NCBI GenBank assembly: GCA_016176745.1
Contig: JACOWO010000004.1
Span: forward strand, 1 to 8,586
Source of the DNA: Nitrosopumilales archaeon
GTDB lineage: Archaea > Thermoproteota > Nitrososphaeria > Nitrososphaerales > Nitrosopumilaceae
Length of the DNA stretch: 8,586 bases
Direction of reading: 5' to 3'
Part shown: positions 1 through 7,136 of the stretch, one piece after another
How positions within the stretch are numbered: position 1 is the first letter of the stretch
Layout of the letters: each line of letters begins with the position of its first letter
The notes under the pieces: model-generated
What the model was told of the DNA's origin: nothing
Databases searched by the model: none
The model's input: the letters and a program-made list of their open reading frames with translations, nothing else
Program-made: the position numbers and the translations under genes

Positions 1-927
1 GAGTTTCAGTCATTTATCTGCCTTTTAACAGGAATGGATGTTTCAAATGCATCGCTATACGACGGAGCCTCTGCCTTGGCTGAGGCTGTTTTGCTTTCTT
101 CTTCGTATACCAAGAAGAGGCGTGTCTTTGTCGATAGTGGCCTTAATCCCAATTACTACGAAGTTCTAAAGACATACTGCGACGGCTCTGATTTGGAATT
201 TACAAACATAATAGATGAAAATACTTGCTGTGTAATTTCGCAGAATCCTGACTTTTATGGAAACATAAAAGATCTAAGACCACTAGTTGAAAAAGCACAT
301 CACAACAAGGCACTGTTTATCACTTGTGTAAATGAGCCAACATCTTTGGCACTCATAAAACCCCCTGGAGAATATGGTTCTGACATTGTTGTAGGCGAAG
401 GCCAATCATTTGGAATTCCATTAAGTTTTGGTGGACCATATCTTGGATTTCTTGCCGCCAAAAATTTTTTGCTAAAAAAAATTCCTGGCAGAATAGTTGG
501 AATGACCGAAGACAAAAACGGTAAGAAAGGATTTGTCTTAACTCTTCAAGCTCGAGAGCAATTTATCAGAAGGGAAAGAGCAACAAGCAACATAACAACG
601 AATCAGGCGCTGCTTGCACTTGCTGCAACCATTTACTTGGCAACAGTTGGAAGAAAAGGGCTTGTTGATGTGGCAAAAAATTCCTACTATAAGGCACATT
701 TGCTTTACGAAAAACTGCAAAAAGTTGGTTTTAAGGCTTTGAATGAAAAATACTTTTACAACGAGTTTTGCGTAAAAACTCCAAAAACTGCAAGCAAGAT
801 TTTCTCTCAACTTCTTGAGCGAAAGATTGTTGGTGGATTAGTAGTTGATGATGAAAAAATGATCATATGCTGCACAGAAAAAAACTCTACGGCAGACATT
901 AACGCTTATCTGGAGGCATTAAAATGA
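1..927 (+). CDS. gcvPA: Glycine dehydrogenase (decarboxylating) subunit 1, 5' truncated
   Basis: This is the N-terminal-half subunit of the glycine cleavage P-protein. With GcvPB it forms the PLP enzyme that decarboxylates glycine and passes the aminomethyl group to lipoylated H-protein in the cytoplasm. The reading frame is open from base 1 (Glu-Phe-Gln-Ser-Phe-Ile-Cys) through the first ATG at 34, so the gene enters from outside the window and ATG 34 is not its start. The segment around 28-72, with TGMDVSNASLYDGASALAEA, is the strongly conserved GcvPA region. The part GEGQSFGIPLSFGGPYLGF and the later TSNITTNQALLAL are also typical of the family. About 308 codons are visible against a usual length near 450, so roughly the N-terminal third is missing. 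The stop overlaps the gcvPB start (ATGA), which implies translational coupling. No frame defects are seen. Confidence 0.96.
   Translation, partial: EFQSFICLLTGMDVSNASLYDGASALAEAVLLSSSYTKKRRVFVDSGLNPNYYEVLKTYCDGSDLEFTNIIDENTCCVISQNPDFYGNIKDLRPLVEKAHHNKALFITCVNEPTSLALIKPPGEYGSDIVVGEGQSFGIPLSFGGPYLGFLAAKNFLLKKIPGRIVGMTEDKNGKKGFVLTLQAREQFIRRERATSNITTNQALLALAATIYLATVGRKGLVDVAKNSYYKAHLLYEKLQKVGFKALNEKYFYNEFCVKTPKTASKIFSQLLERKIVGGLVVDDEKMIICCTEKNSTADINAYLEALK
912..916 (+). promoter_or_regulatory. Shine-Dalgarno site of gcvPB
   Basis: GGAGG lies 7 nt before the gcvPB ATG, inside the end of gcvPA. It supports the ATG at 924 and coupled translation of the two subunits. Confidence 0.7.
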
Positions 928-2330
928 AGCTCATCTTTGAATATGATCAGCAACCAACAGAATATGTAGAACAGATACAAACACAGCTTGACTTACCAAT
1001 TGAACTAATACGCGATAATCTTCCCCTTCCAAACGTAAATGAAACAGATATTGTACGACATTATACCAAGTTATCAAAGAAAAATTTTGGAATAGACAAC
1101 AACCTGTATCCTTTGGGTTCCTGCACAATGAAGTACAACCCAAAGGTAAGCGAAGAGTTAGCAAGACTCAAAGGATTTGCATCGATTCATCCACGCTCAC
1201 CTGCCGAATATTCTCAAGGCGCATTAGAGGTAATCTGGGAATTGCAGGAGGCATTAAAGGAAATAACAGGCATGGACGATGTCTCACTTCAACCTGCTGC
1301 AGGATCTCAGTGTGAGCTTTTAGGGATTATGATAGCAAAAAGACATTTTGAAAATAAAAATGAAAAAAGAACCAAGGTTATCATTCCAGATTCGTCTCAT
1401 GGTACAAATCCGGCAAGCGTTGCAATGTGCAAATTAGAAACAATCACAGTTTGCTCAGATTCTAGAGGAAACATGGACTTTAACGAAGTAAAAAAGAAGA
1501 TTAGTCCTGATGTTGCCCTTGTCATGGTAACAAATCCAAACACGCTTGGTCTTTACGAAGAAAATCTCTTGGAGATAAAGGACCTGGCACACGAAAATGG
1601 AACATTGATGTACTGTGATGGTGCAAACATGAATGCACTTCTTGGGATAAGCAGACCAAAAGAACAGGGCTTTGACATGATGCATCTTAATTTACACAAA
1701 ACCTTTGCAACTCCTCATGGGGGTGGCGGTCCTGGAGCCGGTGCACTTGCAGTTAGATCATTTTTGTCAGATTACCTACCAGTACCGAGAATAACAAAAA
1801 AAGATAATGAATTTAGGTTGGATTACAAAAAAGAAAAGTCAGTAGGCAGGGTTCACTCGTTTTATGGAAATTTTGGAATTTTGGTTCGTGCACTTTGCTA
1901 CATAAGAATATGGGGAAATCAGATAAGGCGCGTTTCAGAAAATGCTGTACTAAATGCTAACTATCTTTTTGCAAAAATTCGTGACAGTTACTATGTTCCA
2001 TACGACAGAAGATGTGCACATGAGTTTGTCGTATCTGCAAAAAACATTCCAAACGGCGGAACAATTGATATTGCAAAAAGAATTTTAGATTACGGTTTTC
2101 ATCCACCTACAGTATATTTTCCTTTAATAGTTGAGGAGGCACTTATGATAGAACCAACAGAAACTGAGAGCAAGGAGACGTTGGACAAATATGCACAAGT
2201 TCTTGTAAAGATCGCAACTGAGCTAAGAGAGAATCCTGAAATTGTAAAAGATGCCCCACATACTGAACCTAGTAGGTTAGATGAGGTCAAGGCGGCAAGA
2301 CAACCAAACTTGAGATGGTCTCCCCAATAA
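924..2330 (+). CDS. gcvPB: Glycine dehydrogenase (decarboxylating) subunit 2
   Basis: This is the C-terminal-half subunit of the P-protein and carries the PLP-binding lysine. It is 468 aa, near the family's usual length. The N-terminal part has LYPLGSCTMKYNP (61-73), a hallmark of the subunit. The middle has QPAAGSQCE (123-131) and SSHGTNPASVAM (157-168). The PLP lysine is K259 in LNLHKTFATPHGGGGPGAG, and the glycine-rich loop follows at 264-273. The C-terminal part has PTVYFPLIVEEALMIEPTETE. The ATG at 924 is fixed by the 4-nt overlap with gcvPA and a GGAGG 7 nt upstream. The next gene begins 16 nt before this stop, so the P-protein and lipoate-ligase genes look co-transcribed. The two-gene P-protein is the form typical of archaea and many Gram-positive bacteria, unlike the fused protein of E. 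coli or mitochondria. Confidence 0.97.
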   Translation: MKLIFEYDQQPTEYVEQIQTQLDLPIELIRDNLPLPNVNETDIVRHYTKLSKKNFGIDNNLYPLGSCTMKYNPKVSEELARLKGFASIHPRSPAEYSQGALEVIWELQEALKEITGMDDVSLQPAAGSQCELLGIMIAKRHFENKNEKRTKVIIPDSSHGTNPASVAMCKLETITVCSDSRGNMDFNEVKKKISPDVALVMVTNPNTLGLYEENLLEIKDLAHENGTLMYCDGANMNALLGISRPKEQGFDMMHLNLHKTFATPHGGGGPGAGALAVRSFLSDYLPVPRITKKDNEFRLDYKKEKSVGRVHSFYGNFGILVRALCYIRIWGNQIRRVSENAVLNANYLFAKIRDSYYVPYDRRCAHEFVVSAKNIPNGGTIDIAKRILDYGFHPPTVYFPLIVEEALMIEPTETESKETLDKYAQVLVKIATELRENPEIVKDAPHTEPSRLDEVKAARQPNLRWSPQ

Positions 2331-2638
2331 ACAACCAGAACAATCCAAATTCTGTATCTGTCAAGCGATGTTTTAAGTTCGAAAAGATGGTATGCGTTGA
2401 TTTAGTTTTTGACAAAACCACGAACACAATACAATCAATCAAAATTACTGGAGACTTTTTTTTGCATCCTGAAGAGACAATAGATTTGATCGAATCAGAA
2501 CTTGTTGGAACAAAACTTGAAAAAGATTGGGTAAAGAAGAAGCTTGAATCGCTCTTATCAGGCTGCGAATTTTATGGTTTTAGCATAGACTCGCTTTCAT
2601 ACGCAATAATCAGATGTAAGGAGGTAGATTCCCATTAA
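2315..2638 (+). CDS. Lipoate-protein ligase accessory (C-terminal) domain as a separate protein
   Basis: This 107-aa protein looks like the small C-terminal domain of lipoate-protein ligase, encoded as its own gene. The key signature is the segment around residues 42-54, IKITGDFFLHPEE, matching the I-x-G-D-F-F-x-x-P-E-E pattern of that domain. It is preceded by the strand pattern KMVCVDLVFD and followed by helices with a conserved-looking spacing (IDLIESELVGTKLEKDWVK). In Thermoplasma acidophilum the ligase is likewise bipartite, with a separate domain needed for adenylation of lipoate, so this gene is inferred to work with the lplA gene directly downstream. The ATG at 2315 overlaps the end of gcvPB by 16 nt. 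The next possible ATG, at 2387, would remove part of the first strand and is less likely. About the first 17 residues look unstructured and are the least certain part. Confidence 0.8.
   Translation: MVSPINNQNNPNSVSVKRCFKFEKMVCVDLVFDKTTNTIQSIKITGDFFLHPEETIDLIESELVGTKLEKDWVKKKLESLLSGCEFYGFSIDSLSYAIIRCKEVDSH
2618..2625 (+). promoter_or_regulatory. Strong Shine-Dalgarno deciding the lplA start
   Basis: AAGGAGGT is an almost perfect anti-SD match. It sits inside the last codons of the accessory-domain gene and ends 8 nt before an ATT codon at 2634. It is 59 nt from the first ATG of the next frame (2685), too far to serve that start. Confidence 0.7.
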
Positions 2639-3359
2639 ATTTCAAGAAGTCAAGATTCTGGAGACAGGTAACAATAGTGGCTCGATGAATATGGCAATTG
2701 ATGAGTATCTTATGACTCATGTGACAGATACGCCAATTTTTAGGATTTATGGGTGGTCAAACCCATGTGTCTCAATAGGATATTTTCAAAGCATCGAAGA
2801 CATCGATTTTCAAAAATGCAGAATTGAGGCAGTTGATGTTGTAAGGAGAATAACTGGAGGTGGCTCTGTTTTTCATGAAAAGGAGCTGACGTATTCCTTT
2901 GTTTCAAGAAAATACCCTCCAAAAATAATAGACTCGTATCAAGAGATTTGCCAGATTATAGTATCTGGGCTTAACACACTTGACATTGATGCCAAATTTT
3001 CTCCCTTAAATGACATAACAGTAGATGGAAAAAAAATCGGAGGAAATGCACAAACAAGAAAAAATGGAGTCCTGTTACAACATGGGACCATACTGCTTGA
3101 GGTGAACAAAGAAAAAATGTTTTCGTTACTAAAGGTTCCAATAGAGAAAATCTCTGATAAAAAAATTCCTGATGCAAAATATCGAGTTTCTCAAGTCTCA
3201 AAAACTTTTGATCAAGTTGCAAAGTCCTTAAAAGATTCGTTAAAACTTGTGTTTGGTTGTCAAACTGTTCCAACTAAACTAAAACAAAACGAGTTAGAAT
3301 CATGCAAAAAGATAGCCAAAGACAAGTATTCCAATCCCAACTGGACTCTCAAACGGTGA
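2634..3359 (+). CDS. lplA: Lipoate-protein ligase A catalytic subunit (probable ATT start)
   Basis: This enzyme attaches lipoate to carrier proteins through lipoyl-AMP; the likely acceptor here is GcvH of the glycine cleavage system. Family motifs, numbered from the ATT start, are RRITGGGSVFHEKELTYSF (71-89, the lipoyl/ATP-binding loop) and NDITVDGKKIGGNAQTR (126-142, with the conserved lysine near 134), then LLQHGTILL. The C-terminal Cys-Lys-Lys...KYSNPNWTLKR matches the end of the catalytic domain. The usual fused C-terminal domain is absent and is supplied by the preceding gene. The first ATG (2685) would delete KFQEVKILETG, which matches the family's first strand (x-L-L-D-T-G). The frame is closed by TAG at 2625 and holds no ATG, GTG or TTG before 2685. 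An ATT at 2634, 8 nt after AAGGAGGT and overlapping the previous stop, is therefore the best start (241 aa). The function is firm; the start codon is an inference. Confidence 0.9.
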   Translation: MKFQEVKILETGNNSGSMNMAIDEYLMTHVTDTPIFRIYGWSNPCVSIGYFQSIEDIDFQKCRIEAVDVVRRITGGGSVFHEKELTYSFVSRKYPPKIIDSYQEICQIIVSGLNTLDIDAKFSPLNDITVDGKKIGGNAQTRKNGVLLQHGTILLEVNKEKMFSLLKVPIEKISDKKIPDAKYRVSQVSKTFDQVAKSLKDSLKLVFGCQTVPTKLKQNELESCKKIAKDKYSNPNWTLKR

Positions 3360-3367
3360 TTAGACAA

Positions 3368-3376
3368 ACTTTATTG
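3368..3376 (+). promoter_or_regulatory. Weak TATA-like element before lpdA
   Basis: ACTTTATTG in the 34-nt gap lies about 23-29 nt before the two candidate lpdA ATGs. It could be an internal box A giving a near-leaderless lpdA transcript. The match is weak, and read-through from lplA is just as likely. Confidence 0.25.
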
Positions 3377-3393
3377 GATATTCTCTTTGAGTC

Positions 3394-4704
3394 ATGACAA
3401 TGTTTGATGCAGTAATTATTGGAGCAGGCCCAGCTGGATATACTTGCGCATTATCTGTTGCTGCAAATGGCGGAAAAGCATGTATTGTTGAAAAAAACGG
3501 CCTTGGAGGAACATGCACACAACGTGGTTGCATACCTACAAAGTACCTGCACTCTATGGCTGATATAATTAGAAGGGTAAAAAATGCAAAAAAACACGGA
3601 GTCAGCTCTTCAATAGAACTAAACTATACAGAAATGAAAAATGGGATGCAAAAAAGCGTTTCAAAGCTTGCCGATGGAATCAAGATGCTGTTAGAAAAGA
3701 AAAATGTTGAAATCATTCATGGGACTGCCATAATAAAATCAGCAAATGAGGTAATTGTAGATGACAGGGTACTTTCTACAAAAAACATTGTAATTGCAAC
3801 TGGAAGTTCGCCAATTTGTCTGCCAGGACAACGATTTGGCGGCAAAATTCTGTCTTCAGATTCAATTTTTGAGATTGAGACTCTCCCAAAATCCATTGTT
3901 GTGGTTGGCGGTGGCTATAGTGGATGTGAGTTTTCTGCCATCTTGAATGTACTAGGTTGCAAGATTTGGATTGTTGAAATGGAAAAAAGATTGCTCCCAA
4001 CTATTCCTGAAAAGATTGGCAAAACTGTGGAAAAATATATGAAATTAGACGGGATAAATCTGATGACTGGTTCAAAAGTTGAAAAAATTGATCAAGATTC
4101 AGTTTATGTAAACGGTGAAAAAATTCAAGCTGAAAAAATTCTGGTATGTATAGGCAGAAAGGCAAACATCAATCCAGATGAGCTAAAAAATATTGGTATA
4201 GCTCATGATGACAAGTGTATAATAGTAAATGAGAAAATGCAAACAAGCATTCCAAACATATATGCCATTGGTGATGTTACAGGAAAGTTTGAGCTTGCTC
4301 ACGTAGCTGCAAAACAGGGCGAAGTTGCAGCAGACAACAGCATTGGGAAAAATTCTACGATGGATTATTCTGCCATTCCAATGTGCTTATTTACATTTCC
4401 AGAGGTTGCTTTTGTTGGAAATTGTGAAGGAGAAGGAAAAAGCTTTCCTCTTATTGCAAGTGCAAAGGCCACCTGTCTTTCAGAAACTCGAGGGTTCATT
4501 GATGTTTTTGAAGAAAATGGAATTATTTCTGGAGTAATAATAGTTGGACCACATGCAGGCGAGGTTCTTGGCGAGGCTACACTTGCGGTAAAACAAAAAA
4601 TGAAATGCTCTGATATTATAGATACAATTCATGCCCACCCAACTCTATCAGAGGCATTTGTTGACGCTACAAGAATGGCTGAAGAAAAATCCATTCACTT
4701 CTGA
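3394..4704 (+). CDS. lpdA: Dihydrolipoyl dehydrogenase (E3 / L-protein)
   Basis: This FAD enzyme reoxidises dihydrolipoyl groups with NAD+; next to gcvP and lplA it is best read as the L-protein of glycine cleavage. The N-terminal FAD site is VIIGAGPAGYTCAL (7-20). The redox-active disulfide is C41 and C46 in GGTCTQRGCIPTK. A second Rossmann motif, VVVGGGYSGCEF (169-180), binds NAD. The FAD phosphate-binding region is YAIGDVTG (290-297). The dimer domain starts at FTFPEVAFVG, and the catalytic His-Glu pair is in HPTLSEAF (H415, E420). At 436 aa it is a little shorter than the common 460-475, with short loops in the C-terminal domain but no missing catalytic residue. It starts 34 nt after lplA. 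An ATG two codons later (3400) is an equally possible start. Confidence 0.95.
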   Translation: MTMFDAVIIGAGPAGYTCALSVAANGGKACIVEKNGLGGTCTQRGCIPTKYLHSMADIIRRVKNAKKHGVSSSIELNYTEMKNGMQKSVSKLADGIKMLLEKKNVEIIHGTAIIKSANEVIVDDRVLSTKNIVIATGSSPICLPGQRFGGKILSSDSIFEIETLPKSIVVVGGGYSGCEFSAILNVLGCKIWIVEMEKRLLPTIPEKIGKTVEKYMKLDGINLMTGSKVEKIDQDSVYVNGEKIQAEKILVCIGRKANINPDELKNIGIAHDDKCIIVNEKMQTSIPNIYAIGDVTGKFELAHVAAKQGEVAADNSIGKNSTMDYSAIPMCLFTFPEVAFVGNCEGEGKSFPLIASAKATCLSETRGFIDVFEENGIISGVIIVGPHAGEVLGEATLAVKQKMKCSDIIDTIHAHPTLSEAFVDATRMAEEKSIHF

Positions 4705-4724
4705 GGGAAATTTGGTTATTTTTG

Positions 4725-5645
4725 ATGAAAAGAGGAATCGAACTAGGAATAAACGCATCACTCTCTTCAATACAAAAAGCTGCACAAATTGCAAACCAAA
4801 GTAAAATAGATTATTTTTTTGTGCCAGAGACCAATCCAAATGTTATGGGAGTAGATGCCTTTGATGCCTTGGAACAAATATCCAATGGAAAATGCGATAT
4901 GGTTCTTGGAACCGCAATTGTAAATGTATTTTCAAGAGAAAAAGAACGAATTTCTCTTAAGGCAAATAAAATTTATGAAAAAACCAATGAAAAATTTGTT
5001 CTTGGTATGGGAACTAGTGCGCCTGTAATTGTTGAAAAATTGTGGAATCTAAAATTTGAACGCCCACTTTCTAGAATCATTGATTACACAAAATACTTGA
5101 GAGAAAATTTTAAAGGAAAAATATTCTGGGCTGCAGTTGGTCAAAAGATCACGCAACTTGCAGCTCAAAATGCAGATGGAGTAATATTTTTTTTAAAACC
5201 AAGAAAGCAAATTATTTCTGATATACAAAAGATTAAGAAAATCATCTCATCTGCTGGAAAGAGTTTTGACGCCTTTGAGATAATATGTATAGTTCCCACC
5301 TATGTTGACTCGGGAAATTTCAAAGCCGCAAAAACAACCTTGGCAAAATATATCGGAGCAAATGAGTTTTATTCAAATCCATTATCAAAAGAATTTGAAA
5401 AAGAGATAATGGAAATCCGAGAAACTTTCAAGAAATTCGGTTTAGCAGAAACGGTTGAGAAGGTAAGTGATGATCTTGTAAAGGAACTTACAATATGTGG
5501 TACCCCTACACATTGTAGACAGATGTTAGATAATTTTCAGGAAGAAACAGGATGTAAAACTGTAATTGCTGGGTTTGATCTTCCAAAAGAAGGATTTGAT
5601 TCAACATTCTTTGAGAATTTAAAAAAACTGTTGGCTATGATGTGA
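4725..5645 (+). CDS. Luciferase-like (LLM) flavin/F420-dependent oxidoreductase, Mer-like
   Basis: This is a 306-aa protein of the luciferase-like TIM-barrel superfamily, the group that includes F420-dependent methylene-tetrahydromethanopterin reductase (Mer). Supporting segments are KIDYFFVPE (28-36), LGTAIVNVFSREKERI (61-76, corresponding to the GTAV-x-N-x-x-x-R region), FVLGMGTSAP (91-100, the LGxG(T/S) motif) and the C-terminal CGTPTHCRQML (258-268, like the GTP-x-E/H-C region). Its length is near that of Mer (about 320). The exact substrate cannot be read from sequence. The histidine usual after the GTAV motif in many relatives is replaced by charged residues, so it may be a divergent branch. 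ATG 4725 is preferred over the adjoining TTG at 4722. The gene starts 20 nt after lpdA, and the next gene starts 1 nt after its stop. Confidence 0.78.
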   Translation: MKRGIELGINASLSSIQKAAQIANQSKIDYFFVPETNPNVMGVDAFDALEQISNGKCDMVLGTAIVNVFSREKERISLKANKIYEKTNEKFVLGMGTSAPVIVEKLWNLKFERPLSRIIDYTKYLRENFKGKIFWAAVGQKITQLAAQNADGVIFFLKPRKQIISDIQKIKKIISSAGKSFDAFEIICIVPTYVDSGNFKAAKTTLAKYIGANEFYSNPLSKEFEKEIMEIRETFKKFGLAETVEKVSDDLVKELTICGTPTHCRQMLDNFQEETGCKTVIAGFDLPKEGFDSTFFENLKKLLAMM

Positions 5646-5646
5646 A

Positions 5647-6750
5647 ATGGTTTTGGTAGAATTATCACAAATATGCATCAACTATCCTATGTTTTCCTAT
5701 TCGATAAAAGAAATTGTAGATGATTTTCTACGACCAAAATTAGATAGGCAGGTACGAGAATATGTCAAAGAAAAGCTAGGAATCGATAAAGTTTTCAAAA
5801 TATATGATTTTGATAGAATAGATTTTTCAAAAAATGATTATCTTGAACCAGATGTGCCAAAAAACGAACTATTCCTAAAAACTGCAAAGGATCTTTTGAA
5901 AAAGTCAAAGCAAAAATCTGGAGACATTGGTATGCTAATTACAGTAAATGACAACAATCAGTTTCTTGATCCTGCTCCGACAGTTGAGCTTGTAAGCAAA
6001 CTTGGTTTGAACGAAGATGTAAGAACACAAAATATGCAGGGACTTGCTTGCTCATCATTTTCTGAAGCATTACTGAATTCTGCAGGTTATTTTCAACTAA
6101 ATGGAAAAAGCAATTCAATGGTCCTAATAGGTTCTATGTATACAGATTGGTTCTTGGATAGACTAAAGCAGATAAAACTAGTTTCAAAGAAAAACAGAGC
6201 AGACCTTAACAACCTGGTATATTTTCTTATTTTTAGTGATGTTGTCGGAGGAACGATATTATCAAAAAATGACAAAAATAGAATAGCAAGTATTGACTCT
6301 AATGAGATTTTCTCATGTAAGGATTCAAGAAAAAATGGCTACAAAAAAGCGTCTTTGAAGCTGTCACCAAGCAAAAAAAATAGAATAATTTTTGATATGA
6401 ATCTTGATTCAAAGGTTCTTAAAAAAACCGTTGGTAATTTATGCCAAAAAAATATCAGACAGGTAGAAAAGAAAACTCTAGACGAATATAGAAAAATCAA
6501 GGTTTGGGGTTTGCATACTGCAGGCGCAAGATTTCTTGATTATATTACATCAAAATGTAATATTTCAAAAGAAAAAGTTGCATTGTCATACTCTTTGATG
6601 AAAGAAACTGGAAATACAGGTGCTGTCAGTTCTCTGCAATTTATACATGAATCAATAAAGCGAAAACTTCTTCTCAAAAATGAAAAAGGTTGTTTTATTG
6701 ATTATGGATGGGAAGGTTCCAATATTCTTCTTTTTAAAAACAGAAAGTAA
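5647..6750 (+). CDS. Divergent thiolase-fold condensing enzyme (KAS III / type III PKS-like)
   Basis: This is a 367-aa protein of the thiolase superfamily, resembling 3-oxoacyl-ACP synthase III or chalcone-synthase-type enzymes, which join acyl-CoA or acyl-ACP units by Claisen condensation. The apparent catalytic triad is C135 in QNMQGLACSSFSEAL, H290 in VWGLHTAGARFLD and N323 in KETGNTGAVSSL. FSDVVGGTIL (197-206) corresponds to the FGDGAAA segment, and IDYGWEGSNILLF (351-363) to the C-terminal glycine-rich strand. The long N-terminal region (about 25-75) is Lys/Asp-rich and is not the usual KAS III beginning. I cannot name substrate or product. It is not typical archaeal HMG-CoA synthase, which has a different N-terminus. 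The ATG lies 1 nt after the preceding TGA, so it is very likely co-translated with the oxidoreductase. It is the last plus-strand gene and converges on rpl12 with a 16-nt gap. Confidence 0.72.
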   Translation: MVLVELSQICINYPMFSYSIKEIVDDFLRPKLDRQVREYVKEKLGIDKVFKIYDFDRIDFSKNDYLEPDVPKNELFLKTAKDLLKKSKQKSGDIGMLITVNDNNQFLDPAPTVELVSKLGLNEDVRTQNMQGLACSSFSEALLNSAGYFQLNGKSNSMVLIGSMYTDWFLDRLKQIKLVSKKNRADLNNLVYFLIFSDVVGGTILSKNDKNRIASIDSNEIFSCKDSRKNGYKKASLKLSPSKKNRIIFDMNLDSKVLKKTVGNLCQKNIRQVEKKTLDEYRKIKVWGLHTAGARFLDYITSKCNISKEKVALSYSLMKETGNTGAVSSLQFIHESIKRKLLLKNEKGCFIDYGWEGSNILLFKNRK

Positions 6751-6762
6751 ATTCGAAATTTA
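6748..6762. terminator. Small perfect inverted repeat between convergent genes
   Basis: TAAATT-CGA-AATTTA is a perfect 6-bp inverted repeat with a 3-nt loop in the 16-nt gap between the convergent condensing-enzyme gene and rpl12. The stem is AT-only and weak. It may take part in bidirectional 3'-end formation, but archaeal termination relies mainly on T-tracts and none follows closely. Confidence 0.25.
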
Positions 6763-6766
6763 GGAT

Positions 6767-7072
6767 TTATCCAAACAGCGAAGACAATCCTTCCATGGCT
6801 TGTTCTTCAGATTTTGCACTTGGTGTTTCAGATTCTTTCTTTCCTTCTTTCTTTGCTTCACCAGCTCCTGAAGCTGCTGGTGCTGCTGCAACTGCCACAG
6901 GTGCTGCTTTAATGGCTTCCTCGATGTTTACATCTGCCAATGATGCTACTAGAGCCTTTACTTTTGCCTCGTTAGATTCAGATCCGGATGCCTTTATTAT
7001 GCTGGCAATGTTTGCCTCGTTGATCTCCTTTTTTAGTTTGTGAAGCATTAGTGCAGCGTAAACGTATTCCAT
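6767..7072 (-). CDS. rpl12: Ribosomal protein P1/L12 (archaeal stalk protein)
   Basis: This is the archaeal stalk protein of the large ribosomal subunit, which recruits translation factors. The N-terminal helical dimer domain begins [12 protein letters not shown], the standard start of the archaeal family. An Ala-rich hinge follows, with repeated [13 protein letters not shown], then a charged Lys/Glu stretch and the conserved C-terminal tail MEGLSSLFG that contacts GTPase factors. The frame can be extended 8 codons to an ATG at 7096, giving 109 aa. That ATG directly abuts a TATA-like sequence (7097-7105), so transcription would start downstream of it. The Met at 7072 is about 29 nt from the box and begins the conserved N-terminus, so 101 aa is preferred. 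L10 is not its upstream neighbour here, although archaeal L12 is often in an L1-L10-L12 operon. Confidence 0.94.
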   Translation of the reverse strand: MEYVYAALMLHKLKKEINEANIASIIKASGSESNEAKVKALVASLADVNIEEAIKAAPVAVAAAPAASGAGEAKKEGKKESETPSAKSEEQAMEGLSSLFG

Positions 7073-7096
7073 TGTATCGACTTTTTCGGATGGCAT

Positions 7097-7105
7097 AATA
7101 TAAAA
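7097..7105 (-). promoter_or_regulatory. Box A (TATA) of rpl12
   Basis: On the minus strand this reads TTTTATATT, a good archaeal TATA match. Its centre is about 29 nt upstream of the ATG at 7072, which predicts a leaderless or very short-leader mRNA and argues against the upstream ATG at 7096. Confidence 0.65.
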
Positions 7106-7110
7106 CTATG

Positions 7111-7136
7111 GAGAAAATGAAACGAAATTTCTAACA
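7111..7136 (-). terminator. T-rich 3' region of the 169-aa gene
   Basis: Just after the TAA of the upstream gene the minus strand is T-rich, with interrupted runs such as TTTCG, TTTCA and TTTTCT. This is compatible with archaeal T-tract termination before the rpl12 promoter. No hairpin is seen. Confidence 0.3.

Noticed and set aside
4705..4724. GAGGGA after the lpdA stop as ribosome site for the oxidoreductase
   Set aside because: It is about 15 nt or more from the ATG, too far for a normal Shine-Dalgarno interaction, so it is not listed as a site.
5647..6750. Condensing enzyme as archaeal HMG-CoA synthase
   Set aside because: The usual HMG-CoA synthase N-terminus (G-I-x-G-Y-G-A-Y-x-P-R) is absent, and motif spacing around Cys135 looks more like KAS III or type III polyketide synthases.
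6795..7043. Plus-strand ORF of 82 aa opposite rpl12
   Set aside because: Its Ala/Ser/Phe-rich sequence is the mirror of the alanine-rich hinge of L12, a common artefact.
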